DNA of 64,000 nucleotides from Kribbella sp. ALI-6-A. GTDB lineage: Bacteria; Actinomycetota; Actinomycetes; Propionibacteriales; Kribbellaceae. The first letter of the stretch is position 1, and each line of letters begins with the position of its first letter. Both the position numbers and the translations under genes were made by a program. The notes under the pieces are model-generated. The model made no database searches. It saw nothing but the letters and a program-made list of their open reading frames with translations, and was not told the DNA's origin. The stretch is taken from the NCBI RefSeq assembly GCF_001984195.1, contig NZ_MTQN01000008.1, forward strand, positions 434,001-498,000, given 5' to 3'. Shown piece after piece: positions 45,293 to 54,388 of this stretch.

Positions 45293-45829
45293 ATGACGAT
45301 CGAACGGGTGCTGGGCCGAACGGCGTACGACGTGGCGGGAGCGCGGATCGGGCCGATCATGACCTTGCACAGCTGCACTCCCTCGGGTGAGATCGCCTGG
45401 GCGACGGTGGCGCGCGGCATCACGGGCGCCCAGCACGCACTGGTGCCACTGACCGGCGCCCGGGTGTCCGAGGACGGCGTCCATCTCACGGTCGAGAAGA
45501 CCACGATCAAGAAGGCGCCGAGGATCGAGGTCGACGGAGCGCTCTCGGAGTCCGAGCTCGCCCGGCTGGCGGGTCACTACGGGCTGACCGCCGATCAGAG
45601 CACGACACCCCGCGAGGTCCGCCCGCGCCGCAGTACGGCGTACGCGCGGCTGGGAAGCACTCGCCGCCGACCGGTCGCGCGTCCCGGCCAACGGCGATCC
45701 CGCGAGGCCGAGCCGCGCCCGGTCACCGTGCAGCACGACGTCCAGCTTCGCCCGCCGCGCGACACCGCGGACGGGCTGATCGGCAAGGCGCGCGCTTTCC
45801 TGCGGCGGTGGCTTCGGTTCAGGCGGTGA
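45293..45829 (+). CDS. PRC-barrel domain protein with Arg-rich tail
   Basis: A 178-aa protein. Residues about 3-75 resemble a PRC-barrel (VLGRTAYDVAGARIGPIMTL, IAWATVARGITGAQHALVPL, VEKTTIKKAPRI), a fold found in stress proteins and photosynthetic reaction centres. The last 70 residues are Arg/Pro-rich and may bind nucleic acid or membrane. The ATG at 45293 is chosen by position after the SigB-type promoter. Ends in a terminator. Confidence 0.8.
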   Translation: MTIERVLGRTAYDVAGARIGPIMTLHSCTPSGEIAWATVARGITGAQHALVPLTGARVSEDGVHLTVEKTTIKKAPRIEVDGALSESELARLAGHYGLTADQSTTPREVRPRRSTAYARLGSTRRRPVARPGQRRSREAEPRPVTVQHDVQLRPPRDTADGLIGKARAFLRRWLRFRR

Positions 45830-45877
45830 AACGAGCGCGGGCTCGTTTTCGTTCACGCGGTGAAACGAGCGCGGGCT
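45823..45877. terminator. Terminator hairpin within a 21-bp direct repeat
   Basis: AAACGAGC (45829-45836) and GCTCGTTT (45841-45848) form an 8-bp stem with loop GCGG, overlapping the PRC-barrel stop. A 21-nt unit (45823-45843) is repeated exactly at 45857-45877, a 34-bp period, with the second copy lacking the full right arm. The minus-strand SARP gene ends at 45907. Confidence 0.65.
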
Positions 45878-45906
45878 TGTCGGCGGCCCGCTCAGCCGCG
45901 CGCCCC

Positions 45907-48900
45907 TCAGCGGCGCCCGGCCGAGGCTCGGGCCCGCAGGTGCTGGTCGGCCTCTTCCCCGAGCAGCCCGAAGCCGAATTCGGCGGCGATCGCCGCCGCC
46001 TGCTCGGCTGCCTCGACCGCCGACGTCGTGTCGCCGATCCGGTGCCGGGCCGTGGCGAGGACGAGCAGGGCCTCGGCTTCGATGTAGGGGTAGACGCCGC
46101 GCGCGATCGCGAGACACTGCTCGCCGCCCGCGAGCGCGGCGGCGGTGTCGCCGCTCCCGAGGTAGGCCTGTGCCAAGGTCGCGGCGGTCTGGGCCTGCGC
46201 CTTGCGGTCATGAACGGCGGTCGCGAGTTCGTTGGCACGCAGGGCCAGTCCGACAGCCGTGGCCGCGTCGCCCTCTTGGATGTGCAGCCGGGCCAGCTCG
46301 TCCAGCGTCGACAGCTCGCCGCGCGGGTGCGATCGCCGCCGGTACGTCTCCAGGACGTCGCGGAGCAGTTCGGCCGCGCGGTCGACCTCGCCCAGCTGCC
46401 GCAGCGCGCTGGCCAGATTGCCTCGGGTGATGAGCGCGGACGCCTCGCGGCCGGTCGCGTCGATCGCCACCGAGGCGGCGAGCAGGTCGGCGGCCTCCCG
46501 CAGCTCACCCTCGTACAGGCGGGTCATGCCCAGACCGTTGAGCGCCACGGCTCGCACATGGCTGTGCTGGTCGTCCTCGGTCAGGTCGAGAGCACGGCGC
46601 ATCCACAGGCCGGCCTCGTGCAGCGTGCCACGTTCGACATGCAGCCATCCGGCCTGGTGGGCCGTGTAGGCGGCGGCCGTGCTCCAGCCGACGGCCACCG
46701 CGAGCGCATGACCGGCGAGGCAGTCGGCCATCGCGTCGTCGTCGCGGCGGGCGGCCCACAACGCCTGCCCTCGGTTGATCAGCATCGCCACGCGGGCGAT
46801 GTCGTCGCCGGCCGCCGTCGCGGCCGCCGTCCCGGCCTCGGCCGCCGGAAGCCAGCCGTCGGCGTTCCGGCGGGTCAGGAAGTAGCCACGGAGCTGGTCG
46901 GCGATCTGCCAGGCGAGGTGCCGGTCACTGGACTGCGCCGAGTCCTGGACGACCGCCAGCAGCGCGCGCTGTTCGTCGTCCAGCCAGTCGAGGGCGGACG
47001 CGTGCGAGCGGAAGAACCGCTCCCGCTCGGGGTGGGAGCCGAGCCGGACGAGGTGTGGGTAGACCCAGTCGATCGCGGCCGTCACCGCCTCGGCGTACCA
47101 GGTGTACAGGCGAGTCCGCGCGGCGTCGGCTTCGGCGTCCTCGGCGAGCAGCCGACGGGCGTACAGGCCGAGCAGGTCGTGGAACCGGTAGTGGTTTTTG
47201 GTGTGCTGCATCAGCATGTTCGCCTCGAGCAGGTCCTCCAGGACGCGCTCGGCCTCCGCGGTCGGCATCCCGAGCAGGATTCCGGTGCTGTCGGCGCTGA
47301 AGTCGTCGCCGGGGTGCAGACTGCACAACCGGAACGCGCGCTGGGCGTCCGCGCCCAGATCGGCGTAGCTGAGCTGGAAGCTGTTGAGCACACTGGACTC
47401 GCCCAGGCTGAGCTCGGTGAGTCGCCGGTTCCTGTCGTCCAGGCGCCGGGCCAGGTCGGCGACCGTCCACTCCTGCCGGGTGGCGAGTCGCGCGCCGGCG
47501 ATGCGCAGCGCGAGCGGAAGCCGGGCGCACGCTTCCGCGAGCTCCTGGACTCCATCGGTGTCGGCGTCGAGCGTCCTGGCGGTGGCGGTGATCAGCCGGA
47601 CGGCGTCGTCGCGGGGCAGCGGCTCGAGATTGACGACGTCGGCCGTCTCCAGGTCGGGCAGCCGGCGCCGACTGGTCACGATCACGTCGCTGCGTCCCGC
47701 TCCGGGCAGCAGCGGCCGGACCTGCGCGGCGTCCTGTGCGTTGTCGAGCAGGATCAGCATCCGTCGATCGGCGAGTTCGCTGCGCAACAGCGCGGTCGCT
47801 TCGGCCTCGTCGGTGCCGATCCGCCGGCTGGAAACGCCGAGAGCGCGCAGGAAACGGCCGAGCACCTGGAGCGGCGCGGGGATCGTCGCGTCGCTGCCGC
47901 GCAGATCGGCGTACAGCTGACCGTCCGGGTACTCCGCGCGAAGCTGGTGCGCGGCGACCAGAGCCAGGGCGGTCTTGCCGACGCCGGCGATGCCGTTGAC
48001 GAGCACGACCCGGGAGGAGAGCGCGCCGGGGCGCCGGAGCGCCGTACGGATCGTTGCCAGCTCATCCTTTCGGCCGACGAAGTCCGGGGGTGCCGACGGG
48101 GCTTGCTGGATCACCGCCTGGGTGGCCGGTCGCGACGCCCCGCTCTGCCGGCGCAGTACGTCGAGTTGGACGGCGCGGAGCCGCTCGCCGGGATCGATGC
48201 CGAGCTGGTCGGCGAGCGCGGCGCGGATCCGGTCGTACGCCGTGAGCGCCTCGGCCTGCCGATCGGCCGCGGCGAGGGTCTGGATCAGTTCGAGGTGCAG
48301 GGGCTCGTCGAGTTCGTGGCGGGCGGCCAGTTCGCGGAGCGGGGTCAGGGCTTGTTCGGGCCGACCGACGGCGCGGGCGAGCTGCGCGAGGGTGCGGACC
48401 GCGTCGGCGTACTCGTTCGCGATCGCGATGTAGAGCGGGTCGGCCGCGAGCGTCTCCACGTCCGTGTCGCCGCGCCACAGGGCGACGGCGTCGGACAGCT
48501 TGCCGAACGCCGCCGCCGGTTCGTTGACGGCGGCCTGGGCGACGAGGTCGCGGAATCTCCACGCATCGACGGCATCCGCACTGGTGTCCAGCTTGTAGCC
48601 CGCTCGGGTGCCGACAACCACGCCGGTCGAGCCTCCGGGCTCCAGAAGTCGGCGCAGCCGGGCAATGCGTGTCTGCAGCAGGTTGACGGCGTTGCGCGGC
48701 GCCTTCGCCGGCCACAGGAGCTCGACGAGCTCGTCCTGGCTGACCGCCGTCCCGAGGCTGAGGGCCAGGCGGGCCAGCAAGGCGCGCTGCGGCCCCGAGT
48801 TGACGGGCACCGCGACGTCCCCGTGCCAGACCTCGATCGGACCGAGGATGCCGATCCGCAACGGTCCGGTCGGCGCCGCTGGTGCCACGGTGACGGATCG

Positions 48901-49173
48901 GTGCCCTTCGGCCGCGGCGTGCAGGAGTTGCGCGTCGGCCGGCGTCAACGCCAGAGCGGCCGCGATGACCTGGATCGACTCGGGTTTCGGGCTCTTGGTG
49001 CGCCCCTGCTCCAGGTCGCGAATCGCCGCCGCGCTGAGACCGGCCCGGTCCGCGAGTTCGCGCTGCGTCATCCCGGCGGACCGGCGATGTGACCGCAGGA
49101 CTTCGCCGAAGCGGCCGGCCGGTCCCTGGACGTGACGGTTCCGCGGTGGGTCGTCCCACGGCCGTCCGGACAC
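45907..49173 (-). CDS. SARP/AfsR-type STAND regulator with N-terminal XRE domain
   Basis: A 1088-aa regulator. Domains in order: XRE HTH (about 20-75, HRRSAGMTQRELADRAGLSA), SARP winged helix (about 105-190, VSQDELVELLWPAKAPRNAV), bacterial transcriptional activation domain (about 195-345, DVETLAADPLYIAIANEYAD), NB-ARC ATPase (Walker A GIAGVGKTALAL near 393, LILLDNAQDA), and TPR repeats to the end. The extra XRE domain gives two DNA-binding modules. SARP proteins activate secondary-metabolite genes, but no biosynthetic cluster is visible. TAAGGT lies 7 nt before the GTG, so start 49173 may be leaderless. Confidence 0.92.
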   Translation of the reverse strand: MSGRPWDDPPRNRHVQGPAGRFGEVLRSHRRSAGMTQRELADRAGLSAAAIRDLEQGRTKSPKPESIQVIAAALALTPADAQLLHAAAEGHRSVTVAPAAPTGPLRIGILGPIEVWHGDVAVPVNSGPQRALLARLALSLGTAVSQDELVELLWPAKAPRNAVNLLQTRIARLRRLLEPGGSTGVVVGTRAGYKLDTSADAVDAWRFRDLVAQAAVNEPAAAFGKLSDAVALWRGDTDVETLAADPLYIAIANEYADAVRTLAQLARAVGRPEQALTPLRELAARHELDEPLHLELIQTLAAADRQAEALTAYDRIRAALADQLGIDPGERLRAVQLDVLRRQSGASRPATQAVIQQAPSAPPDFVGRKDELATIRTALRRPGALSSRVVLVNGIAGVGKTALALVAAHQLRAEYPDGQLYADLRGSDATIPAPLQVLGRFLRALGVSSRRIGTDEAEATALLRSELADRRMLILLDNAQDAAQVRPLLPGAGRSDVIVTSRRRLPDLETADVVNLEPLPRDDAVRLITATARTLDADTDGVQELAEACARLPLALRIAGARLATRQEWTVADLARRLDDRNRRLTELSLGESSVLNSFQLSYADLGADAQRAFRLCSLHPGDDFSADSTGILLGMPTAEAERVLEDLLEANMLMQHTKNHYRFHDLLGLYARRLLAEDAEADAARTRLYTWYAEAVTAAIDWVYPHLVRLGSHPERERFFRSHASALDWLDDEQRALLAVVQDSAQSSDRHLAWQIADQLRGYFLTRRNADGWLPAAEAGTAAATAAGDDIARVAMLINRGQALWAARRDDDAMADCLAGHALAVAVGWSTAAAYTAHQAGWLHVERGTLHEAGLWMRRALDLTEDDQHSHVRAVALNGLGMTRLYEGELREAADLLAASVAIDATGREASALITRGNLASALRQLGEVDRAAELLRDVLETYRRRSHPRGELSTLDELARLHIQEGDAATAVGLALRANELATAVHDRKAQAQTAATLAQAYLGSGDTAAALAGGEQCLAIARGVYPYIEAEALLVLATARHRIGDTTSAVEAAEQAAAIAAEFGFGLLGEEADQHLRARASAGRR

Positions 49174-49289
49174 GATCGTTACCTTACGGGCCCCGGGGGG
49201 CTACCCATCCGGATTCGCCGCGAAAAGCGCAGTGTAAAGATTTCCGCTGTCATTTTTCTGCCCGTACTCGCGCCCGTACCCGGTATTTG

Positions 49290-49316
49290 TTGACGGCCCT
49301 CGCGGGGCGGTAGTTT
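49290..49316 (+). promoter_or_regulatory. Promoter of the RDD gene
   Basis: TTGACG (49290-49295) and TAGTTT (49311-49316), spacer 15 bp, with the ATG 6 nt downstream, leaderless geometry. Confidence 0.4.
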
Positions 49317-49322
49317 TCGCGC

Positions 49323-49844
49323 ATGAACAGGTTTGTGGACCCGATCGACGTGATCGGGCCGGAGCTCTCCCGGCGGATCGAACCACTCGGCGACGGGCGA
49401 CGCTATGTGCGTCCCACACCAGGAGCGCTGATCGCGGCCTGGATCGTCGACTTCCTGGTGTTCCTGCTCGCTCTGGTGGGTGGAACGGCGGCCCTGCTGG
49501 TGATGGAGAGTGCGGGCAGCATCACCACCGAGGCCGCGGCGCTCGGCGTCATCGGGCTGATCTTCGGGATTCCCCTTGTGTACGGCGTATTCTACGGCAA
49601 CGGCCGGGCGCTCGGAGCGCTGCTGACCGGCACGCGGCTGATCCGCGTGAAGGACGGTGGCCGCGTCGGCTTCTGGGCACCGTGGGCCATGCTGGTCCGG
49701 GTCCTGCTGCTGCCGATCCTGGTGGCCTCGATGTTCGGCAATCTGCCGCCCGGAGACCTGCGCAGAGCCAGCCTGGACGTCGACGCCACCCGCCGGCTGT
49801 GGGAGGCCGAAGCGGCGGCCAACGAATCCCGCTTGCATTTCTGA
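49323..49844 (+). CDS. RDD family membrane protein
   Basis: A 173-aa protein with three or four helices and the RDD pattern: the first helix begins after Arg and holds Asp (LIAAWIVDFLVFLLALVGG), followed by FYGNGRALGALLTGTRLIRV and FWAPWAMLVRVLLL. A cytoplasmic tail ends the protein. RDD proteins may transport ions or export substrates; role unknown. The ATG at 49323 fits the leaderless promoter. Confidence 0.88.
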   Translation: MNRFVDPIDVIGPELSRRIEPLGDGRRYVRPTPGALIAAWIVDFLVFLLALVGGTAALLVMESAGSITTEAAALGVIGLIFGIPLVYGVFYGNGRALGALLTGTRLIRVKDGGRVGFWAPWAMLVRVLLLPILVASMFGNLPPGDLRRASLDVDATRRLWEAEAAANESRLHF

Positions 49845-49916
49845 GGACTCCAACCAATTCGCGGACATTGTCGCGCGACTTTACGTCGCTCGCCCCACGA
49901 CACCGGTCTGCGATCG

Positions 49917-50039
49917 AACTGGAATCCCGGAAACCTTGCCGGCATCAACAACCTGCAGATCCGGGTCCAGAACGGAACCACCGCGCAGGGAACGTCCTGC
50001 GTCCAGGAGCGCCGGATCGACGCCTTCGAGCAACGGCTG
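49917..50039 (+). pseudogene. Short coding remnant without start
   Basis: In the 345-bp gap between the RDD and peptidase genes, one plus-strand frame has strong G/C third-position bias for about 41 codons: NWNPGNLAGINNLQIRVQNG, then TTAQGTSCVQERRIDAFEQR. There is no good start and the flanking codons lose the bias. It reads like a fragment of a real protein, but I do not recognise the parent. The rest of 49845-50189 shows nothing else. Confidence 0.35.
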
Positions 50040-50189
50040 ACTCGGCGTCGCCGCTGGACACCGGCCGCGTCAGGTTTCCGTCATGCCGGATTCCGACAGT
50101 TGGTGACCGGGAGCGCGGGCTGAGTACAGGCTGATACTGACTCCATCAGACCGCCTCCGGCCGTCGGCCGGCAGTCACCAGGAGTCCGC

Positions 50190-51377
50190 ATGAAGAAGTT
50201 GCTCGCATGGCCGGTGGCCGCGGCCACGCTCAGCCTGGCTGCCGGCTTGGCCGTTCTCCCGAGTCAGGCCGCGGTGCCGGCGGTGACCGAGGCCGCGGCG
50301 CCGGGCCGGCTGAGTCCTGAGGAGTCCGAGGCGCTGGTCGCGCGGGTCAAGTCCCTGCTTCCGGCGGACATGGATGCCCGCCTGCTCGCCGTCCAGGAAC
50401 GCCTCGGGCTGGAAGAACAGGAGCTGGTCGGCGGAGTCATCGATCCCTCCGACTACCAGTGCTCGCCGGGGAGCCCGGTGCGGGACTGGCTCGAGTCCAC
50501 GAAGGCTTCGTGGACAGCGGCCGATCACGGCACCGCCAACTTGATCTCCACCCTGAAGCCGCATCTTCTCGACGCCCTGCTGTTCCCGCGGCCCGCCGGG
50601 CCGCTCGTTTTCGGCACCGGCGGCCAGGACACCACCGACATCACCCACAGCTTCCGCGACCTGCAGCGGTTCTGGGACATCGAGTCCGGCGACATCGAGC
50701 TCACCCCGTTCCACGGCACGGTGCTGCTCGACCAGGCCCGCCTCTTCCAGGTTTTCCACCGCGCCTTCGGTTTCGATGTGACCACCTCGACCAACCTGGC
50801 CGGCCTGATCAGCCAGCTGGCGAACCAGCCGCAGTTCGACTACGGCAACCACCCGACCTTCACGTTCAACGCCTTTGCCTTCAGCAACCGCGGCGTACCG
50901 TTCCCCGGCATCGGCCAGGTCGCGGACAAGATCCTCATGGGTGACGGCGTGCTGGCCGGCTACCGCGCGGTCGGTCTGGACGACGTCGCCGCCGAGGCGA
51001 TCGTCGCGCACGAGTTCGGTCACCACATCCAGTACGAGCTCGACCTCACGGCCACCACGCTCCCGGCGCCGGAGGCCGCGCGCCGGCTCGAACTGATGGC
51101 GGACGCCTTCGCCGGCTACTACCTCCACCACGCCCGCGGCTCCGCCCTGCAGACCAAGCGGATCAACCAGTTCGTCGAGTCCTTCGCCCAGCTGGGCGAC
51201 TGCTCCTTCGACGCCATCAGCCACCACGGCACCCGCAATCAGCGGCTGGCCAGCTCCCTGTGGGGCACCCAGGTCGCCGACGCCGCGCGCCCGCAGAGCA
51301 CCATCCTCCCGAGCCGGACCTTCGGTCAGCTTTTCGAGCAGAAGCTCCCGGAGCTGATCGCCCCCGACGCGGGCTGA
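50190..51377 (+). CDS. Secreted putative neutral zinc metallopeptidase
   Basis: A 395-aa exported protein. Signal peptide about 1-27 (KKLLAWPVAAATLSLAAGLA, then VLPSQAA). The gluzincin motif HEFGHHIQ is near residue 275, and a downstream ELMADAFAGYY supplies the third metal ligand, as in the putative neutral zinc metallopeptidase family. Two Cys (DYQCSPG and GDCSFD) may pair. AGGAG lies 6 nt before the ATG. Natural substrate unknown. Confidence 0.88.
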   Translation: MKKLLAWPVAAATLSLAAGLAVLPSQAAVPAVTEAAAPGRLSPEESEALVARVKSLLPADMDARLLAVQERLGLEEQELVGGVIDPSDYQCSPGSPVRDWLESTKASWTAADHGTANLISTLKPHLLDALLFPRPAGPLVFGTGGQDTTDITHSFRDLQRFWDIESGDIELTPFHGTVLLDQARLFQVFHRAFGFDVTTSTNLAGLISQLANQPQFDYGNHPTFTFNAFAFSNRGVPFPGIGQVADKILMGDGVLAGYRAVGLDDVAAEAIVAHEFGHHIQYELDLTATTLPAPEAARRLELMADAFAGYYLHHARGSALQTKRINQFVESFAQLGDCSFDAISHHGTRNQRLASSLWGTQVADAARPQSTILPSRTFGQLFEQKLPELIAPDAG

Positions 51378-51396
51378 TCCCCACCTGACGTACGCC

Positions 51397-51427
51397 GAGG
51401 GCTGCCGACCACTGGTCGGCAGCCCTC
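51397..51427. terminator. Bidirectional terminator between peptidase and LacI genes
   Basis: Perfect 15-bp inverted repeat, arms 51397-51411 and 51413-51427, between convergent genes. The folded hairpin would open a 3- to 5-nt loop. Confidence 0.85.
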
Positions 51428-51443
51428 CGATCGTTGCTGGCGG

Positions 51444-52478
51444 CTACTTCTTCCGCGGTGGCGCGGTGCTGTTGCGAACGACGAGTTCGGTGGGGACGGC
51501 GACCGGGTCGTGGTGGTGTTCGCCGGCCTGGATCTCGCGGATCAGGGCGTCGACGCTGCGGCGGCCGACCTCGGCGAAGGACTGGCGGACGGTGGTCAGC
51601 GGCGGCCAGAAGTGGGCGGACTCGGCGGTGTCGTCGAAGCCGACGACGCTGAGGTCGCCGGGGATGGAGCGGCCCTTCTCGTGCAGGGCGCGGAGCAGGC
51701 CGAGGGCCATGTGGTCGTTGGCGACGAAGACCGCGGTGACCTCGGGATCGGCGGCGAGTTCCAGGCCGGTTTCGTAGCCGGAGCGCGGTGACCAGTCGCC
51801 GACCAGCACAGGCGGGACCGGGCAGCCGCGTTCGGTGAGGGTCTGCTGCCAGGAGCGGAGCCGGCGGGCGGCGGCGAACGACGACGGCGGGCCGCCGAGG
51901 TGCCAGACCGTCGCGTGACCGAGGTCGAGCAGATGCTCGGTCGCCAGCCGGGCGCCCTGGGCCTGGTCGGTGTCGACGATCGGATAGTCGTAGTGGGCGC
52001 TGGAGTCGACGACGACCACCGGCAGACCCTCGGGCAGCATCACCTCGGCCTCGTCGAGCTGATGGGCCTCGATCAGGATGATCACGCCGTCGACGGCCTG
52101 CTCGCCGAGCCGGGTGAACGCGGTCGACACCGCCCCCTGGGTCGCGTCGAGCACCGGCAGCAGGTTGACGGCGTACCCGCTGGTGGTGGCGGCGGTCGCG
52201 ATCGCGTCCAGGGTGCGCGTGTTGCCGAAGCTGGACAGCTCGAAGACGATCACGCCGATGCTGCGGAACTGCCCGTTGCGCAGCGCGCGGGCGGCGCTGT
52301 TGGGCCGGTAGCCGACCTCGCGCATCGCGGCGAGCACCCGGTCGCGGGTGGCGGCGTCGACGTTGGCGCGGCCGTTCGCCACCCGGGACACCGTCTGGCC
52401 GGACACGCCGGCCACCCGCGCGACGTCGGCCATCGACGAGCCGCGGCGGCGTCGTACGGGAGTGTCCTCCGCTGTCAT
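51444..52478 (-). CDS. LacI family transcriptional repressor of the glycan operon
   Basis: A 344-aa LacI/GalR protein. The N-terminal HTH is MADVARVAGVSGQTVSRVAN, hinge VGYRPNSAARALRNG, and the rest is a periplasmic-binding-like effector domain (SIGVIVFELSSFGNTRTLDA, DGVIILIEAHQ, AVFVANDHMALGLLRAL). It is divergent from the sugar ABC/glycosidase operon and is its likely repressor, released by an oligosaccharide. The ATG at 52478 follows GGAGGAGAGG; the 52514 alternative would overlap operator 1. Confidence 0.92.
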   Translation of the reverse strand: MTAEDTPVRRRRGSSMADVARVAGVSGQTVSRVANGRANVDAATRDRVLAAMREVGYRPNSAARALRNGQFRSIGVIVFELSSFGNTRTLDAIATAATTSGYAVNLLPVLDATQGAVSTAFTRLGEQAVDGVIILIEAHQLDEAEVMLPEGLPVVVVDSSAHYDYPIVDTDQAQGARLATEHLLDLGHATVWHLGGPPSSFAAARRLRSWQQTLTERGCPVPPVLVGDWSPRSGYETGLELAADPEVTAVFVANDHMALGLLRALHEKGRSIPGDLSVVGFDDTAESAHFWPPLTTVRQSFAEVGRRSVDALIREIQAGEHHHDPVAVPTELVVRNSTAPPRKK

Positions 52479-52507
52479 CGAGCCTCTCCTCCGGTCACAC
52501 CGAACCA

Positions 52508-52562
52508 TAGACATGTTGACGTAAACACGCTACCGTCACGGCGATCATGTTGACGTCAACAT
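52508..52562 (+). promoter_or_regulatory. Glycan operon promoter flanked by two LacI-type operators
   Basis: Promoter TAGACA (52508-52513), 17-bp spacer, TACCGT (52531-52536). Operator 1, TGTTGACGTAAACA (52514-52527), fills the spacer and has one mismatch. Operator 2, ATGTTGACGTCAACAT (52547-52562), is a perfect palindrome just downstream of the start site. Centres are 34 bp apart. Confidence 0.75.
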
Positions 52563-52608
52563 CGACGTGTCCCGCGCGTCGATCGACCAGAAGGAGGGCG
52601 GCACGTCG

Positions 52609-53514
52609 ATGGCCGACTCCGTTGCACTGCGCTCCCGGCGCGCCTGGCTGCACCGCGACACCAAGGGCTGGATCTTCGTCGGCCCGTTCCTGGCGGTGTT
52701 CGCGCTGACCTTCCTGGCGCCGATCGGGTACGCCATCTATCTCAGCCTGTTCCGCGAGCAGGCGTTTTTCGGCGGCACCACCTTCGTCGGGCTGGCCAAC
52801 TACGCCGACGTGCTGCGGGACGCCAAGTTCTGGGAGTCGTTCGGACGGGTCGCATTGTTCCTGGTGGTCCAGGTGCCGGTGATGCTGGTGCTCGCCCTGC
52901 TGGCCGCGCTCGCGATCGACAGCGCCCGGCTGCACGCGTCGGGCTTCTTCCGGATCGTGATCTTCCTGCCGTACGCCGTACCGGGCGTCGTCGCGGTCCT
53001 GCTGTGGGGCTACCTGTACGGCACCAACTTCGGCCTCGCCGCCGACCTCAACGACCTGTTCAACACGACCGCGATCCAGCCGCTCAGTCAGCACTGGATG
53101 CTGCCGTCGATCGCGAACATCGTCACCTGGGAGTTCGTGGGCTACAACATGCTGATCTTCTACTCGGCGCTGCGGACCGTGCCCGAGGAGCTGTACGAGG
53201 CGGCCGCCATCGACGGTGCCGGCACCTGGCGCACCGTGCTCGCGGTCAAGCTGCCGGCGCTGCGCGGCGCGATCGTGATCGCGACCATCTTCTCGATCAT
53301 CGGCAGCTTCCAGCTGTTCAACGAGCCGAACATCCTGCGCACGCTCGCGCCCAACGTGATCACCACCTACTACACGCCCAACATGTACGCCTACAACCTG
53401 TCCTTCGCCGGACAGCAGTTCAACTACTCCGCCACGGTCGCGCTGGTGATGGGCCTGTTCACGGCCGTCATCGCGTACGTCGTCCAGCTGCGCGGTTCGC
53501 GGGAGGCACTGTGA
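52609..53514 (+). CDS. Carbohydrate ABC transporter permease (MalF-type)
   Basis: A 301-aa, six-helix inner-membrane protein. The EAA loop that meets the ATPase is EELYEAAAIDGAGTWRTVLA. First gene of the LacI-controlled operon. AAGGAGG lies about 10 nt before the ATG at 52609. Its stop overlaps the next permease (GTGA). No ATPase gene is in the operon; such importers usually share an MsiK-type ATPase encoded elsewhere. Confidence 0.93.
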   Translation: MADSVALRSRRAWLHRDTKGWIFVGPFLAVFALTFLAPIGYAIYLSLFREQAFFGGTTFVGLANYADVLRDAKFWESFGRVALFLVVQVPVMLVLALLAALAIDSARLHASGFFRIVIFLPYAVPGVVAVLLWGYLYGTNFGLAADLNDLFNTTAIQPLSQHWMLPSIANIVTWEFVGYNMLIFYSALRTVPEELYEAAAIDGAGTWRTVLAVKLPALRGAIVIATIFSIIGSFQLFNEPNILRTLAPNVITTYYTPNMYAYNLSFAGQQFNYSATVALVMGLFTAVIAYVVQLRGSREAL

Positions 53515-54377
53515 CTACGACGACGTCCCCGCTGCGGCCCCGGCGTTCGCCGCTGCTCACCGGCCTGATGCTGCTTTACCTCGTCTACACGCTGGTCCCG
53601 CTGCTCTGGCTGTTGCTCAGTGCAACGAAAACCCAGGCCGACCTGCTCGACAGTCCGGGGCTGTGGTTCGGCGATCACTTCGCGCTGTTCGCCAACATCA
53701 AGGACACCCTCACCTACGACGGCGGCATCTTCGTCCGCTGGCTGGGCAACACCCTGCTGTACGTCGTGGTCGGCGCCGGGGGAGCGACGCTGCTGTCGAC
53801 CGCGGCCGGCTACGGCCTGGCGAAGTACAAGTTCGCCGGCCGGCGGATCGTCTTCGCCGTCCTGCTGGGCGCGGTCGCCGTGCCCGGGACGGCGCTCGCC
53901 GTACCGACGTTCCTGATGTTCTCCGACCTCGGCCTGACCAACACGGTCTGGGCGATCATCATTCCGTCGCTGATCAGCCCGTTCGGCCTGTACCTGATGT
54001 GGGTCTACGCAGGCGAGGCCATCCCCGGCGATCTGCTCGAGGCGGCCCGGATCGACGGCGCCGGCGAGATCCGGATCTTTTTCACCGTCGCGCTGCGACT
54101 GCTGGCCCCGGGCATCGTCACGGTGCTGCTGTTCGCGGTGGTCTCGACCTGGAACAACTACTTCCTGCCGCTGATCATGCTCAGCAAGCCGAGTCTCTAC
54201 CCGCTCACCGTCGGGCTCACCCAGTGGAGCAACCAGGCGACCGGCGTGGGGGCCCGTCCGATCTACAACCTGGTGATCACGGGGTCGCTGCTGACCATCG
54301 TGCCCCTCGTCATCGCCTTCCTCCTTCTCCAGCGGTTCTGGCAGTCCGGCCTGACCGCGGGCAGCGTCAAGCAGTGA
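53511..54377 (+). CDS. Carbohydrate ABC transporter permease (MalG-type)
   Basis: A 288-aa, six-helix protein and partner of the preceding permease. The EAA loop is GDLLEAARIDGAGEIRIFFT. It starts at a GTG that overlaps the upstream stop, so the two are coupled. The C terminus (LQRFWQSGLTAGSVKQ) is the usual family end. Confidence 0.93.
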   Translation: MTTTTSPLRPRRSPLLTGLMLLYLVYTLVPLLWLLLSATKTQADLLDSPGLWFGDHFALFANIKDTLTYDGGIFVRWLGNTLLYVVVGAGGATLLSTAAGYGLAKYKFAGRRIVFAVLLGAVAVPGTALAVPTFLMFSDLGLTNTVWAIIIPSLISPFGLYLMWVYAGEAIPGDLLEAARIDGAGEIRIFFTVALRLLAPGIVTVLLFAVVSTWNNYFLPLIMLSKPSLYPLTVGLTQWSNQATGVGARPIYNLVITGSLLTIVPLVIAFLLLQRFWQSGLTAGSVKQ

Positions 54378-54388
54378 AAGGCAAGCTC

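Noticed and set aside
45823-45877. CRISPR-like repeat
   Set aside because: Only two repeats with a 13-nt gap, and no cas genes.
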